Numbered from the stretch's first letter, positions 32,301 through 44,300 are shown. The stretch is 64,000 nucleotides of DNA from Thecaphora thlaspeos (GCA_900291925.1 UWYS01000029.1:415856-479855); one strand, 5' to 3'. A program made the numbers and translations. The notes: generated by a model not told the origin, from the sequence alone.

Positions 32301-32695
32301 CCGCTCACGGGGCACGAGACCGTCATGGGCGAGAGCGGCAATCGCGGTGGTATATGGGTGGTGCAGGGAAGCGTGGGCTCCTCTTCCGTGTCAGCCGCCG
32401 ATGACAAGGTGTTCGGCGGATGGCAGCGGTTGCGGATGCACTGTAGGCACGCAGAGTGGCCGCACGGCAGAGTGACGGGTTCGCTGAGCGGTCCTTCGCA
32501 CTCGGCGCACCGGGTCAGCCTTAGCAACGCGGATGCCATATCGCGAGCCCGTCGACGGTCGACGACGCTAGGAAGCTTCGCCTTTGGCGGCGTCACACTC
32601 TGGGGCCGTTCCGGGTGGTGGTGATCGTCAGAGTCCGGGCGGCGACTCTCGGGCGGAGTTGAAGCGGCGTCGCCCACGAGCGGCCGTTTGCCCAT
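29339..32695 (-). CDS. RING-LON domain protein (LONRF-like), putative E3 ubiquitin ligase
   Basis: An intronless 1118-residue protein from the ATG at 32695; the frame extends upstream but only from a TTG. Domains in order: an N-terminal atypical RING with a long insertion (CAECEGPL at residue 63, CGHSACLQC, later CPVSGCPRS); a disordered, acidic middle; a canonical C3HC4 RING from Cys612 (CQLCYLLL, CGHTFCRSC, CPLCRSEL); and a LON substrate-binding domain from about 770 (PLFICTLAFPQMPTILHIFEPRYR, RFGMVM, YTVGRIERVEDI). The LON domain resumes after an insert and ends with LGYWMALVMPIDEHEKAKLL. The RING plus Lon N-terminal arrangement is that of LONRF proteins, thought to act as ubiquitin ligases in protein quality control. 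A second RING upstream matches the animal LONRF layout; no TPR is seen here. Confidence 0.92.
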   Translation of the reverse strand: MGKRPLVGDAASTPPESRRPDSDDHHHPERPQSVTPPKAKLPSVVDRRRARDMASALLRLTRCAECEGPLSEPVTLPCGHSACLQCIRNRCHPPNTLSSAADTEEEPTLPCTTHIPPRLPLSPMTVSCPVSGCPRSVIGRGMGKWSGHRPRYGLVPSYMERLPSESEDLGPGSPPLDGFVIGVADHPHRLTVVGPQCRTKAHLFAVPPVGVETTAPGCNAAAAMASLLPSLSTSNLLRPDVSLSKAIAILKRYAAAPVPRSSRARKSPPRSLLRSRTGRTGRRRNAAGLGRDIVFERRALAAARGRELTMMPGASGSGGARGGTIASRAFQQRSASSGGDLTGRTGSRRGRLSRTVMGVLGTHESELESGTVGGVRAVSESEEDGDDDDDDDDLNGQDDGAWDDAELSRYDSLYGNADNEDEEAHDEEDVDGGYHAKFRSGLEDEGEEDPGILWPDGVGGAYARPLAPTSPTTAQTQRKRRRGRPSLRPNEDLERSPESVLDALRHGPTRRLYDDDDGGGQADLGWTTEESALDDSLGGRLADSATASASRSVSRPSTAGGAAIALQRHESLMADTNDKRSLALSTKTGLSGEPLVQTVATLHAELLDVLECQLCYLLLYQPLTTPCGHTFCRSCFARSLDHGNRCPLCRSELPNVAFFAEHPCNSALLKILAADTATLTDEDDSGGDTTSPAAARDDGQLDAKAMPSSSLSSLAQPGGLAASAGQQQQNHQQTRASSLTPSDGENNPHHLGFKRLYDNRKVAIEQEEREARLSTPLFICTLAFPQMPTILHIFEPRYRLMIRRCLESGSPRFGMVMPSRTNGGLDEYGTMLEIKSVQMLTDGRSMLETVGSYRFKVLEKGTLDGYTVGRIERVEDISLGEEAELEHAAMVRRQVLERQALERRANEPRSLDNFSGGTPRSRDASEPHAVGAGAATDNGTTAGETRHPVDHGAGGHQASRPPAAAGPNDDGHPMALYRRNGSETAAVHGEQSSARMQGGSENGFADDGSEAGLPLFLPMPQEPSIAELVEICRSFIATLRSGSAPWLLTRLNNAYGPMPEAHEVERLGYWMALVMPIDEHEKAKLLLIRSRRLRLCMVVDWIEQLRQSWWFSNGCTAS

Positions 32696-35600
32696 GCTTC
32701 GTCCCGCCTGCGACTCGATATTCACTGCCGACGACGATGAAGGGGTTTTCACGGCGGCAGAGTTGGCCGTTGAAGGATGATGTTGTGCTGCACAAGGTGC
32801 AGGTGCGAGGTGAATCGCGATGAGATGGAAGGTAAGAGAAAGTGGTGAGTGAAAGGCTGGGGCCGGCAAGACGGTTTCAACTAGGGAGCGGGGCGATATG
32901 AACGGTCACTCACCTGATGTCGGGACCTGCGATACTGCTCTCGGGACGTTAGTGTCCTCCGGTTCGTGCTGGGCCGCCCGACGTGCTACGTCTCGACCAG
33001 GCAAGGCGCTGGCGGTGGCTAGCTGTGCGCGGAGACCTGGGCAGGATGGGCCCGCCTCGTTCGGTCCAGACGTTTCGTCCATGGTCGGTCGATCGCAGCA
33101 GCACTAATAGTAGCAGCAGCAGCCACTTGTGGGCTAAGCCGGGGAAAGCTCGACTCTGCCAAATCAGCGATTTGGCGCTTCTCTCGTAATGTGAGCTTTC
33201 GTCCCACTTCAATGACCCATGCTACGGCTCCGTGCTGGTCGGCGGAATTGGGACGTGGGCGGCTGGGGGACGCGCGGGCGACGTGGCCTCTCGAGCTTTC
33301 GGTCTGATCAGTCGATCGGATGTAGCGAGGTGTGTGCGCTGCGATGAACCAGGCTCCGCGATGATGTAAAGGGGGCCCGTTGCGTTCAACCGTCTCTGCA
33401 ATGCTCGTAGGGTCGTTGGAGGTCGACCTCTGTGAACGATGGACGCTAGGTGGCGGGAAGAAGGTGGACGAGGTTGGTCGTCGCACCAGAGTCGCAGGGA
33501 GTCGCCAGTAGAAGGTCGGCGGCAACTTGGGGTGACGGATGATGGTTGGAGGAAGAGAAAGTGTAGACAGAGGCGGAGGAGGTGAACGATTAGTGACGTT
33601 AGACGAGAAGGCGAGGGAAGATTGGACGGCAGGTCCGTCCCTATAGCACGCTGACGAGTGGCGGCGGCGGCAGTGAGCTCTAAAGCGCACCCTGACCCTC
33701 GTTCAGAAAGGTAAGCTTCCAAAGGTCCGAGTGGTAGGGCGTGGAGCGTCTGCGAGAGGGAGTCGCAGCGGTGTTGGGCTTCGGCGGCAGATGCTAAGAC
33801 TAAGCGAGAGGGTGGTGGACGTCGATGGGTAGTAGAGTGGTGGCTAGGAAGGTGGTGCTGTCAGAGGAGCCGGGCAGTCCTTGGCGTCGGTAACGTGTGC
33901 GTGTGTGGTAAGGCTGCGGCGGGCCGGAGGTGGCAAGGGGAGGCCCGGGCAGCGCTTCGCTCAGGCAAAGGTGAGCTAAGGCTGCGCAGAGAGGCAGTGA
34001 GGCAGGAATCGAATCAGGCGGCGGCGAGCGTACAGTAAGAGTCAAGCAGGAAGGCTGAGGTGAGGTGGAGAGCAGGGCGCGGTATGGTGAGCTGAGGTGA
34101 AGGTCGCGGCGGCCTGTCTGTACTGCTTGGGCTTGCTGCTGGTTCCCAATGGCCTGGCCTGGGTCGAGTGGGTCGAATGAAAGGTGTATCAGGTACAGCA
34201 GGCTGTCGTCTAGGGCTTCCTCGATAAGAGGAAAGGGGTTCTAGGTGCAGTAAGAGGTGGTGGGGGATACGTGAGCCCAAGGGGGGAGAGAGAAGGCTAT
34301 GGACGAGCTCGAAGGCGAGGATGAAGGAGAGGACGGCTGAGGCAAGCCGGCGAGCGCCAAGGCGAGGGCGTGGTTTGCGTTGTGTCGGAAGCGTGCCGTG
34401 CGGCGGGGGCCGAGGGAGCGCTGTATAGGTTGGCTAATCAGCCTCTGCGACGATGGAGGCCGCCGCGGCGGTCGGCAGATCCGAAAATCGCAAGGCAACC
34501 CAGAACGGCAGCGACCCTCGGCCTTCGCTCAGCTCAGCTGGGTGCCGCAGACGTCGGTGGCCTGCTTTACCTAACAAGCTACATTAGGCGCTGAGACATT
34601 TAAGACCAAGCGCATGTGGGCGTCGCTGATGCCTAGAGACGTTGTTTGCTGGCCGCTGGCCGCTGGCCGCTGACCTGCTTGCTACTGTACAGTACTGCCA
34701 CACGAAGGCAGAGCAAAGCCCACACGCAATGCAAAGCAACGCAACGCAAAGCAAAAAGCAGGGAAACCCGCTGACAAGACGAGCGAGCGAGATGATGGCT
34801 TCATGCCGCGCGACTCTCCGACCTCCCGCCACGCAGACGCACTGCAAAACAAGGCGTCCCAGCATCGCCATTTGATCTCTACTGTCGCCATGCCATCCCA
34901 TGCCATTCCCACCCCACCCCACCCCATCCCATCCCGAACCTCCTTTGTCGCCGGCGGTACAGTACCGCCTCGTCCCCGCCCCCACCTGATGCTACTGTCC
35001 CTTGAACGTCCCTCTTACTGTATGTACCATCCCGTGGCGCCTGCTCGACAGCTCGAGCCCTGTCGTTGCATTGGTCGGCGCCCGAGTTGCCAGGTATTGG
35101 CCAGCGTCCCTCGAGACCACGCTAGAACGCTCCAGCGTGTGTATGAAAGAACGAGGAAATATGAGGTAAATCCAGCACGGCACAAGAGGTGCAGGCGACC
35201 GAGGGTGGGCTTGATGTCCGACGGAGCTGGCCTTACAGGGTGTTTGAGGATTCGCCTGCCTGCCTGCGCCGCCGAAACAAAGCTTGCCTAAGACTCTGCC
35301 TGCGTCCCTCCTGCCTCTGCGTGGTGGCATACAGTAGCGGGTACGGCAGGCCATTTTATTGGATTATTGTAAGCCATCCAGGTTTCTTCGCACCGACCCA
35401 ACTGGCGAGCGATTTAGCGATTTGGCGCTTTGGACCTCGAGCGTACTGTATCATAACGTGTGTAATAATTGAATACCCTTTCCCCTCTTCGCCACCACTC
35501 TGGCAAGACGTCAGGAGAACGAGCAGCGGGCCGTTGCTGCCACCACGTCCCGCCGCGACGGACCCAGGACGGGTGCACCGAGACCTAACTGCATATGGGT

Positions 35601-36215
35601 CGGCGGGCTGGTGGATTTTTTAGAGCTCAGGGTCGACGCCCGGGCCCCTCGGCAATCCATTAGCTCAGCTGCAGGCAAGCGTGCAGTTTGATCTTTGTGG
35701 CGTATCGAGAAACGTGTGGGGCGGCCACCTCGTCCCGCCCGCTCGCCCCGCCCGCTCGCCCGTCCGTCGGATCGCCCCGCTAGTCTCGTCGAGCAGGCTA
35801 GACTGAGAAGGGCCGACGACCCCTCCTTCTGCCGCACGACACATGTGAGCACGCGTCCGTTCCTTGATGCGGAGAAAGCCGAGACCCGCGAACCCCAAAC
35901 GCCCAGACACACATTTCACACACACGCACACATATACACACGTCGACCGCACCACTGACACCAGGCCCGTCGGCGCGCAGTTGGACAAGACCGCCGCCCC
36001 GCCACACCTTTCTGTGCGACGCGGGAAGGATCTGCCACCCAACGGGAACGGCTTCCGTGCCACTCGAGGCGACCAACGAACGATCGGACCAGCTGCCGCC
36101 GCCGGGGCCCACGCAAGCAAGTCAAGACCCTCCTCTCCCTCAGCGAGGACCGACAATACCGTACCGCAGCGGATCGGATCGGATCGGATCGGACCGATCC
36201 GCCGCCGCCGCAGCG
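32696..36215. other. 3.5-kb region without a convincing gene
   Basis: Upstream of both the RING-LON gene (minus) and ALG14 (plus). The first kilobase is probably the RING-LON leader (CT-rich on the minus strand). Between 34.6 and 35.5 kb there are six TACTGTA/TACAGTA heptamers. The 15-mer AGCGATTTGGCGCTT occurs at both 33166-33180 and 35416-35430. A GATCG microsatellite (about 36175-36205) lies just before ALG14. Frames here are short, Pro/Ser/Arg-biased and on both strands. Confidence 0.5.
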
Positions 36216-37309
36216 ATGAAGGATGCCATCCTCGACTGGCTCGTCGGGTTTCCCTACCGGCCCATCAACCACTCGCTGCCGCCTAGAGCGCTCCTCTACC
36301 TCCTTCCACCTCTACCGTCGCGCCAGACGTTGGCAGTCTGCGCGACGCTCCTGGCCATCGTAGCGGTACGGCTCTACTGTATCCTTCCCGTCGCTGGGGC
36401 GGATCCTTTCCTCGATCGCACCACCGCCAGCGGCGTTGCTGCGAGTTCAAAGGAAGAGGAGAAGAAGGTGCGCGTCGCCCTCTTCCTTGGATCAGGTGAG
36501 TGTCGTCGGTGAGGTCGGCTTCGGATGAGATCCGCCAGCACAGCCACCGCCACCTTTCCTCCTGACCACCCTTGCCTCTCCTCTCCTGATCGGTTCAATA
36601 GGAGGACACACGACCGAACTCTTGCAACTCCTCTCGGCCCTGCCTCCGCATCGCTACACGGAACGACTCTACCTCTACTCGTCGGGCGACCTCTTCAGTC
36701 TGGACAAGGTGTCAGCGTTCGAACGTCGTCTCACGCACTCGGACGCTGCGACGGTAGAGACGCTCGAGATTCCACGCGCTCGACGTGTGCACCAGAGTTT
36801 CCTCTCTACCCCCTTGAGCTTGGCGTACAGCGTCGTCTTTTGCATCTACCACATCGTACTTTGTCCATTTTGGTACAGCATCGTATTGAAGCGCGACGAA
36901 CGCAGGGACAGGGACGTCAGAGACGGATGGAGAGGGGAGGGACGGTGTGCATTTTCGGATATGGTATTGCTAAACGGTCCGGGAACATGTGTACCCATCG
37001 TAGCGGCTATCTACGTTCTCAAAGTGAGCATCCATCCTACTTTCCCTCCCTCCGTCTCTCTCAACTCATAGTCATCCTCGTTCTCGGTATCTGAACAACC
37101 TTCTTACCACCCTCTCATCACAACCCCGCATACAGTTCCTAGGTCTATCCTCACCGAAACTCATGTACATCGAATCCTTCGCCCGCGTCAAAAGTCTCTC
37201 TCTCACCGCCAAATTACTACAACGATTCGTCGATCGTTTCGTCGTTCAATGGCCAGAAGCCGGTGGGACAATAGACGGTAGAATCGTATACAACAAGTGG
37301 CTCATCTGA
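36216..37309 (+). CDS. ALG14: UDP-N-acetylglucosamine transferase subunit ALG14
   Basis: Three exons, 36216-36495, 36602-37023 and 37136-37309, with introns of 106 and 112 nt, encode 291 residues. An N-terminal membrane helix (QTLAVCATLLAIVAVRLYCIL) precedes the soluble domain. The first splice rebuilds the Alg14 signature VALFLGSGGHTTELLQLL. Later motifs are LLNGPGTCVPIVAA, PKLMYIESFARVKSLSLT and FVVQWPEA near the C-terminus, all typical of the family. Alg14 anchors the catalytic partner Alg13 to the cytosolic face of the ER and binds the lipid acceptor; together they add the second GlcNAc to dolichol-PP-GlcNAc in N-glycan synthesis. Alg13 is not in the window. Confidence 0.96.
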
Positions 37310-37638
37310 TACGCTTCATGAAATTGCAAACATTGCCATCGACCAGAGCGACATGTTAGGACCGTCTTCCAACAGCTGGTGGATGCGTCAAGAGTGAATC
37401 GTTGATATACCGATGTGAATATGAGGGAGAGAGCGGAATCGTGGCCGAATAAGAATGCCTTGATGGTGTGCATGTCCCTTGTGCGTGCGTGTGGACGTTC
37501 GTGTATGGTAGGTGTGTGTGCGGTATGCTAAGAAGTGGCCTTCAGATATGAATGTGCGCATCACCGAAAGCGGTGCAGAAGCATCTCGGGAAGGTCGACC
37601 CCGAGAGGTTTTTACCTCAGCGGAGGCGGACGGATGAT
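37310..37638. other. Convergent intergenic region
   Basis: 3' flanks of ALG14 and the WW-domain gene. Nothing further is recognised. Confidence 0.5.
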
Positions 37639-40569
37639 TCAGATGAGTCCAAGTTCCCTTTCCCTCCTCCTAATCCTCTCTTCTCTCTCCGCCAACGATA
37701 GCTCCTTCTCCTGCCCCGCCACCACCGCCGGCCTCTCTTCCACCTCCTTCTTCTGTTGCTCAGGTTTCCCCCATTGTCTCATTGGTATCGCCGCAGCCGG
37801 CACGGCGTTGGCTTTAGCGGCCGCAGCATGTGCAGCCACCTTCCTAGCGCCTCTGGGTCGAGGAGGCGCGATGCGGCCCACATTTGTCAATGGGGAAGCG
37901 ACGGGAACGGCGGGTGACGCGTCGACGCGACTGCGCCATCCGCTGGCAGCGGCAGGCCGAGGAGCGGGAGGAGAGCGCGAACAACGTCGGGCGCCGCCGC
38001 CGCGTCCGCCGCCGCTGGAGTATGGAGGCACAGAGTCGTCCCGCCTCGAACCGCGGCCAGTCACGGCAGGCGTCGAAGGTTGAGAGGCGGGCGCCCCGCC
38101 ACGTCGAGCTCGCATCGCCGCCCAGCCGGGCACGGCGCCCGATGCGGCGGCCGCTTCCTGCGACGGAGCGTCCAAGGCAACGGTGTTAGCGACGGCGGCG
38201 GGTGGAGATGCTGCTGTCGGCGTAGTTTCAGGCCGAGCTTGGACATGCTCCGACATGTCTCTGGGTCGTGCGTTGCGGCCCCATCTGTTGGCGACGGGCG
38301 GTGTATCAGCCTGACTCGGAGGCGCAACGGGCGGTCGTCCACCGGGCGTCGCTGGACCAGAGGGTCGTTCTCGTAGACGGTCAGAATGGGTGGCGCCGTT
38401 TGTGCTGTCCAAATCCGGCTGTGTTCGGGCGGCTTCGGCGTCGGCTTCTCGTACCGCCGCCGCAGCCCGAGGAGCTTGTGCATCATCGGTCACGCCATTC
38501 GAGGAGAGTCGAGTGAGCAGCGAGACCGGCTCGGCAGCAGCGTGCGCAGACGCAGCCTTCTCGCTAGAGGACCTCCTGCGAGGCTCCGCTGCTGCGATCG
38601 AGGCAGCCCGATGAGGCGGCGGCGGCGGCACAGCGGCGGACGCAGCTTCCTCGGACGGCCTGTAGCAGTCGGGGGAGACCCTCGGCGGTCGAGCATATTT
38701 CGCGGCGCCGCGCCAACGGCCGCCTCCGCGTTCGCTTCGGTCCGCCACCGGCCAGAGCGTCGGCGAGGGCAATGGCGCGTCTGGCGACGCCGCTGCGCCA
38801 GAGCCCCGGATCTTGTTCCTGGAGGCGTAAGCTGCAGCGATCGGGTTTTCGGTCGTCTGTGGCGTCTGTGCATCGATGGCAAGGCGATCGATAGGCGGCG
38901 CAAGAGTTGCAAGAGGTGTAAGAGGTGCAAAATACAATCGCGTAAGTCCACTGGCGGAAGTCGTTCGGAACGTAGGTCGTCTCAGCGGGGTAGAGGCGAC
39001 GTACCGTAGCAGGGGCGGCGCCCGCAGATTCCGCAGGTTCGACCAGCGACGAGCGGCCAGCAGCACTACGCGCGGCCCAGCCAGCATCTCTGGGCTGGAG
39101 ACCACACTCCTCGCTCTCTCGACGGCGCCTCTTTCCCCTCGGCGGCCACATATCGTGCTCTGCGGTGCTCAGCATCGACTTGGGCCCCGTCGGGATGCGG
39201 GAGGGATGGTCGTCTTCGCCGTTTGCGTCGTGGAGGCTCGCGGCAGCTCCCACGCCATCGTGAGCAGCGTTTGCCGAAGCGGCCGAGGCTGCGCTGCCTC
39301 GGATGGAGATGCCCTGCGGAGCTGCCTCTTCTCTGCGGGCGTTGCGGGCGTCCCTGCGTCGTTCTGAAGGGGCGTAACGGTAAGGGAAAGCAAGGGAGGC
39401 CGACAGCAGGTGGCCGGAGCGGGTGTGAGTGATGCTGTTCCCGAGGCAGCGCAGTTGTCGAGAGTCGCATGACCGCCACACGTGTGCGGAGCGGGGGGGA
39501 GCGAGATACCGCTTGCTGCGGCCCGCAGCGGCAGCTGAAGCGGCGCGCACCGGCGATGAAGAGCCTGAGGCAGCTCTGGAGAGACCGCAGCCACTCGTCT
39601 TCACGCTGCGACCGTCCCTCCACTGTGGCAACCCAATCCCACCGGGCTGCTTCGAGCGGGCCTCGGTACGGCGAGGCGGTTGCGATAATGCCCTGCGATC
39701 TAAGTCGCCAGCACAGCCGCGGAAGCGACATCCGCTTGCTGCGCGGCCGCCACAGCGGCCGACGTAGACGCTGGCAGACGCGCCATGCTGTAGCGATGGC
39801 GCCGCCCTAACGTGCGTTCGGGCGAGGACGAGGTTGTCGGAGGATGCTCACTTGGATTCGGATGCGCCGACCCCTGAGCTTCTTCGCGATGCTCGCCGTT
39901 CCTCCTGGGTTCGTCTCTGTGGTCCCGCTTGCTTCCGTTGTATGTCGACGAGGCAGAGGTTCCGGCCACCGTATCGTCGGTAACCTCCCACCCGTCGATT
40001 GCGAGCTGCTCTTGGCTTGTGATAGAGGTCCGGTGTTGGTGGTGAATCTGCTGCTGCTGCTGCTCTGCGGACGATCCATTGGCAGCAGCCGTTGGCCCAT
40101 CTGCCTTTGCGCGGACATCGCGGTACGACTGCTGTGCGTGCGCTTCGTCGTCGGCGTATGTTGCGCTCAGTGCTGCCGAGGCCAAGGCTGCGGCTGCTAG
40201 TGGCGCTTCCAATGCCTGCGCTGCATCGTCTGCGGGCCGCGTGGGCTTGTCCCACGTGCTCTCCCCGGTAGTGCTGTTGTAATAGTATGTATCGCCGCCG
40301 GCCGACCTGGACATGATCGCCTTCCAGCCTGAAGGGAGGGTAGGGTCGCTGGCTTCTATGATGTCAGCATCCGCGTGGGCCGCTTGCTTGCCGTCGGCGT
40401 ACGAGCCTGGTGCGGCGGCTGTCGGAGCGACCTGTTGATTGGAGGCATTTTCGGAGCCCTGGAGAGGCGTGGTGCCATTTGGCTGTTCTGGAGCTAGCTG
40501 CCTCTCGTGGTGCTGGATCTGCTGGACATCGTCGTCGCTATAGTCGACGGCCTCATCGTCGGCAAACAT
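37639..40569 (-). CDS. WW-domain protein with long disordered C-terminus
   Basis: My model has three exons: 39852-40569, 39005-39738 and 37639-38865. Donors are GTGAGC and GTACGT, acceptors CAG; phases agree and the product is 892 residues. The N-terminus is acidic (MFADDEAVDYSDDDV). One WW domain follows at about residues 77-110 (LPSGWKAIMSR, DTYYYNSTTGESTWDKP) with both signature Trp and the aromatic triplet. The rest is low-complexity, with a basic ERRRDARNARREE patch, a polar Arg/Ser/Pro-rich region and a charged C-terminal helix (LSLAEREERIRRRERELGLI). WW domains bind Pro-rich ligands, often in splicing or transcription factors; no FF domain is seen, so a Prp40 role is not supported. The exon 2 acceptor could instead be the TAG about 33 nt further on. 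Confidence 0.78.
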
Positions 40570-41308
40570 CTCGCGTCGAATGACTGGTCTCGGCGCGCTC
40601 GCTGAGGGTGTGGGCCGGGGAAGGGCGAAGGGTAGGGCTGTCGAGGCTGTGTAGAGCTGGACAGTGGAGTGAGGATCGCCGAGTCGCGGGCAAAGGGGCA
40701 GGAGATGTGACGTGGGGGCGAGGTTGTGGCAGCCTGGAAGGGAACGCGGGAGTATGGGAGGTGGAAGAAGAAGAGAAAAGAAGACGGAGGAGGACCCTGA
40801 CGACGGAACTCTCAGCGACCCAACGAGGAAGACGAGGAAGCGGGTGTGTTGAGTAAATTTCGGCGGCCCCGGCGAGAACAGTCAGCACGCCTCACGGTGA
40901 GAGGAAGAAGCAAGCTCCTAGCTGCACCGCGCGCACTGAGCGGCGACCTGAGCTGCCCCACGCACACCCACCTACCACGCTGCACCGCACCGCACCGCAC
41001 CGCACCGCACCGCACCGCACCGCACCGCACTGCACCGCACTGCACTGCACCGCACTGCACCGCACTGCACTCACACACGGGACAGGCTTTCGCTGGGCCC
41101 ATCACCACCAAACGCCAAGGACGACGACGCCGCCACCGCCCGAAACCTGTCTTTGCCTGCGCCGCCTCGCCCTTGCAGCTGGGTCGAGCCCAAGGCGTGT
41201 GACGCGCTGTCTCGAGCCATCCCATCATCGGCAGTCCCGACACATCCATCGGCAGCCGTCCCGACGTGCTAGTGTACCTCTAACAGGCGGCGCTGCGCCA
41301 GAGTAAGC
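40570..41308. promoter_or_regulatory. Divergent promoter, WW-domain gene and CFT1
   Basis: A 739-bp intergenic region between two divergent starts, with a pentamer array (annotated separately) in the middle and a CT-rich leader before CFT1. Confidence 0.45.
40979..41070 (+). repeat. CACCG/CACTG pentamer array
   Basis: About 18 tandem pentamers. The left half is uniform (CACCG); the right half alternates between CACCG and CACTG, a single C-to-T change. It lies about 240 bp upstream of the CFT1 ATG. Confidence 0.9.
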
Positions 41309-44300
41309 ATGACGAGCGCCTACCATAGCCAGCAGCTCCCGCCCAGCGGCGTTGACCACGCCGTCTTCGCCCACCTCGCCTCCTCGTCCTCCTCGGCCTC
41401 GGCCTCGGCCAGCAAGGCGCCCCAGCCCAAGCCGTGGCTCGCGCACCGCGGATGGCCCGTCACCCAGCTCGTCACCGCAAGAGACGACCTGCTGCGCATC
41501 TACGAAGTCCGCCAAAAGACGCCCGCCCTCGCCGCACAAACAGCTTCTTCTTCCCCTTCCTCTCTACCAGCCGACCAAGCAGACCATGTCGTCAGGCTCT
41601 ACCTTGTCCGTGAGCACCGCCTCTTTGGCAGCGTGTCCGGTCTTCGCGCCGTTACCACCACCGAGTCGCACGACGATGGCCGCGACAGGCTCCTCGTATC
41701 CTTCAAGGATGCAAAGATTGCTCTACTCGAGTGGTCAGACGCCGCAGCCGATCTCGAGACGGTCTCGATCCACACCTACGAGCGCGCCACACAGCTCAGC
41801 GCTGGACTCCCCTCAAACTTTGCCCAGATCCTCGCCGTCGACCCAGCCTCGCGGTGTGCTGCGCTGCTCCTACCCCTCGACTCGATGGCCGTGCTCCCCT
41901 TCTACCAGGACATGTCCGACCTCGACTTTTACGACATCGACCAGGCCGCCGAGGTCCGTGCAGTGGACACCATAGACTCGCTCCCATACTCGCCTTCGTT
42001 CGTCTTGTCCTTCCACGAGGTCGATTCAAAGATCCGCGACGTAAAAGACTTTTGCTTCCTCCCCGGCTTCCAGAAGCCCACCGTCGCCGTCCTCTTCGAG
42101 CAGCCGCGAACGTGGACAGGGTGAGTGAGCGAACAGATTCGGCGGGCAGAACGGCAGGGATAGCCTCACATACGCTGTCCGCATTCGGAGCTGACACACA
42201 GGAATCCCTTCCCTCTTCTTCTCCGCCCGCCTGCGCAGACGCCTGACGCTGCAGAAGGACACGCACTCGGTCTACCTGTTCACGCTCGACCTGACCGCCT
42301 CTATCGCCGGACAGGTGATTGGCAGTGGGCTCGACGCAGAGGCTGGCCTCCATCCAGTCCATCCGGTCCTCACCACCAGCAGCGACCTCCCCTCCGACTG
42401 CCTCTATCTCGTTCCCTGCCCGCCAAAGCTGGGCGGCGTGATGGTGGTCAGCAGCTCGGCGCTCGTCCACGTCGACCAGAGCGGCCGCGCGGTCGTCACG
42501 GCCGTCAACGACTGGGTCCCGCTGATCTCGAGCGCGTCTCCGGCCGAGTCGACATGCAAGGTGAAAGGAGTCACGGACCTCCACAGCTCCCAACTCGTCT
42601 TTACCGATGCGACAGAGGGCCTCCTCACGCTCCGAGACGGTACCTTCTGCAGGTTCTCGTGCCTGATGGACGGCAGAAGCGTCGGGGCTATGCGGCTCGA
42701 GAGGGTGACGGCCGGCGAGGAGACGGCGTCGGTGCAAGCTGCTGCGCCCAGCGCGTCGCTGCTGTTGTCCGACGGGAGCCAGTCCTACCTGCTGAACGCG
42801 TCCTTGGTCGGCGACTCGACGCTCTTCCGATGCGCAAAGGTCGAGAAGCTCCTGGACAAGGACGAGCAGGAGGCGGTGGGCGAAGCGGCAGCAGCAGGCG
42901 CAGCAGGTGACGGCCGAGACGAGATGGACCTAGACCTCGATGACGGTGAGTCTAATGCACGAGCGCCCACGTCTTCCGATTCTCCAATATGCTGACCCGC
43001 GACTCCGACCTGCGATCTTGCGTACGGGCGATGGCCAATGCTGTTCCATCTCAGACCTGTACGGTGACTCTACAAAGGATGGTATCAAGGCCGAGAAGGC
43101 GTCGAAGATAGCATACAAGGAGGTGCTGCAGCTGTCGGAGGTCGATCGCATCGCCGCCTACGGTCCCATCCTGGACCTAGCGACGAGGCAAGCGCCGGCG
43201 TTTGGGGACGGAGACGTGGTCTCAGGAAGTCGCAAGCAGATTGTCGCGTGCACCGGCTTTGGCACGGGCGCCGGCCTGACCTACTTTGAGCCTACCCTGA
43301 CACCCAGGAAGAAGAGGAGGCTCGACACGCGGTCATCGGACAGGATCTGGCGGATCATTGCAGGAAACGGTGGCCAAAGCAAGAATAGCAGCGGCGGCGA
43401 CTCCGGCACAACCCGGGGTGTCAGCTTTCTCTGTAGCGCAGAGCATCAGGACGTCTCCGAGCTCATCCACCTGAACCAAGACGGTAGCAGCGCCGAGGTT
43501 CGCGAAGTGCCTGGGCGAACTTTGGCAGCGGGACCGCTATCCAGCTCCCGCAATCGATGGGCCAAAGTCACTGCATCGGAGCTGTGTGTCCTCGAAGCAG
43601 GTTCGTACTGCGGCTGCGCCGCGCGAAGAGCTTGCATGCCGCCGCAGGACTGTCACTGAAACTGAGCCATCCCGCACTCTTACTCACCTTCTTTTCAGAT
43701 GGTTTTGCGGTGCAAACGATCGCCATTGAACAGGCCGAGGTGGTCAGCAGCAGCATCGAAGAGGGCGAGTACGCAACCTTGCAGCTGTCAGACGGCTCAT
43801 GGAGCTTGTACAGGTACGACGACGGCACTGGCCAGCTTGCACCTTTGGCGCATCCTCTAGACCTCGCAGTGAGTTGACACCACGACAGATGGTTGGCGAC
43901 AGCTCGCTTGAGGCCACTTTGCTAACGATCTGTTCTCCTGCCTCTCTTCAACTGGCGCAGGGAAAGCAAGGCGCCTGCGTCAATGTCTTCCGTGACCGCT
44001 TCAGCTGCTTTGCTCCGCTCGTGGAAGCCAAGGATGGAGCCGCAGATCGGCCCGACGCAGCAGACAGGGCCGAGGAGAGCTCCGCTCAGACGGCGACGGC
44101 CGCCAGCAAGAAGGCGACAGCATTCGCGCAGGATGAGGACGAGATCGACTATGGAGACGACGACGACGACATGGGCGATGGCAACGACGAAGCGACCGCG
44201 TCCGGCGCTGCTGCAGCGTCGACATCGACCAGCGACCCCTCGGCAGCCGCTTTTCCAACCGAAGCGGCGGATACCTATCTGTTTGTACTGGACACTGAGG

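Noticed and set aside
40979..41070. CRISPR-like array
   Set aside because: The units are contiguous pentamers with no spacers, and the genome is eukaryotic.
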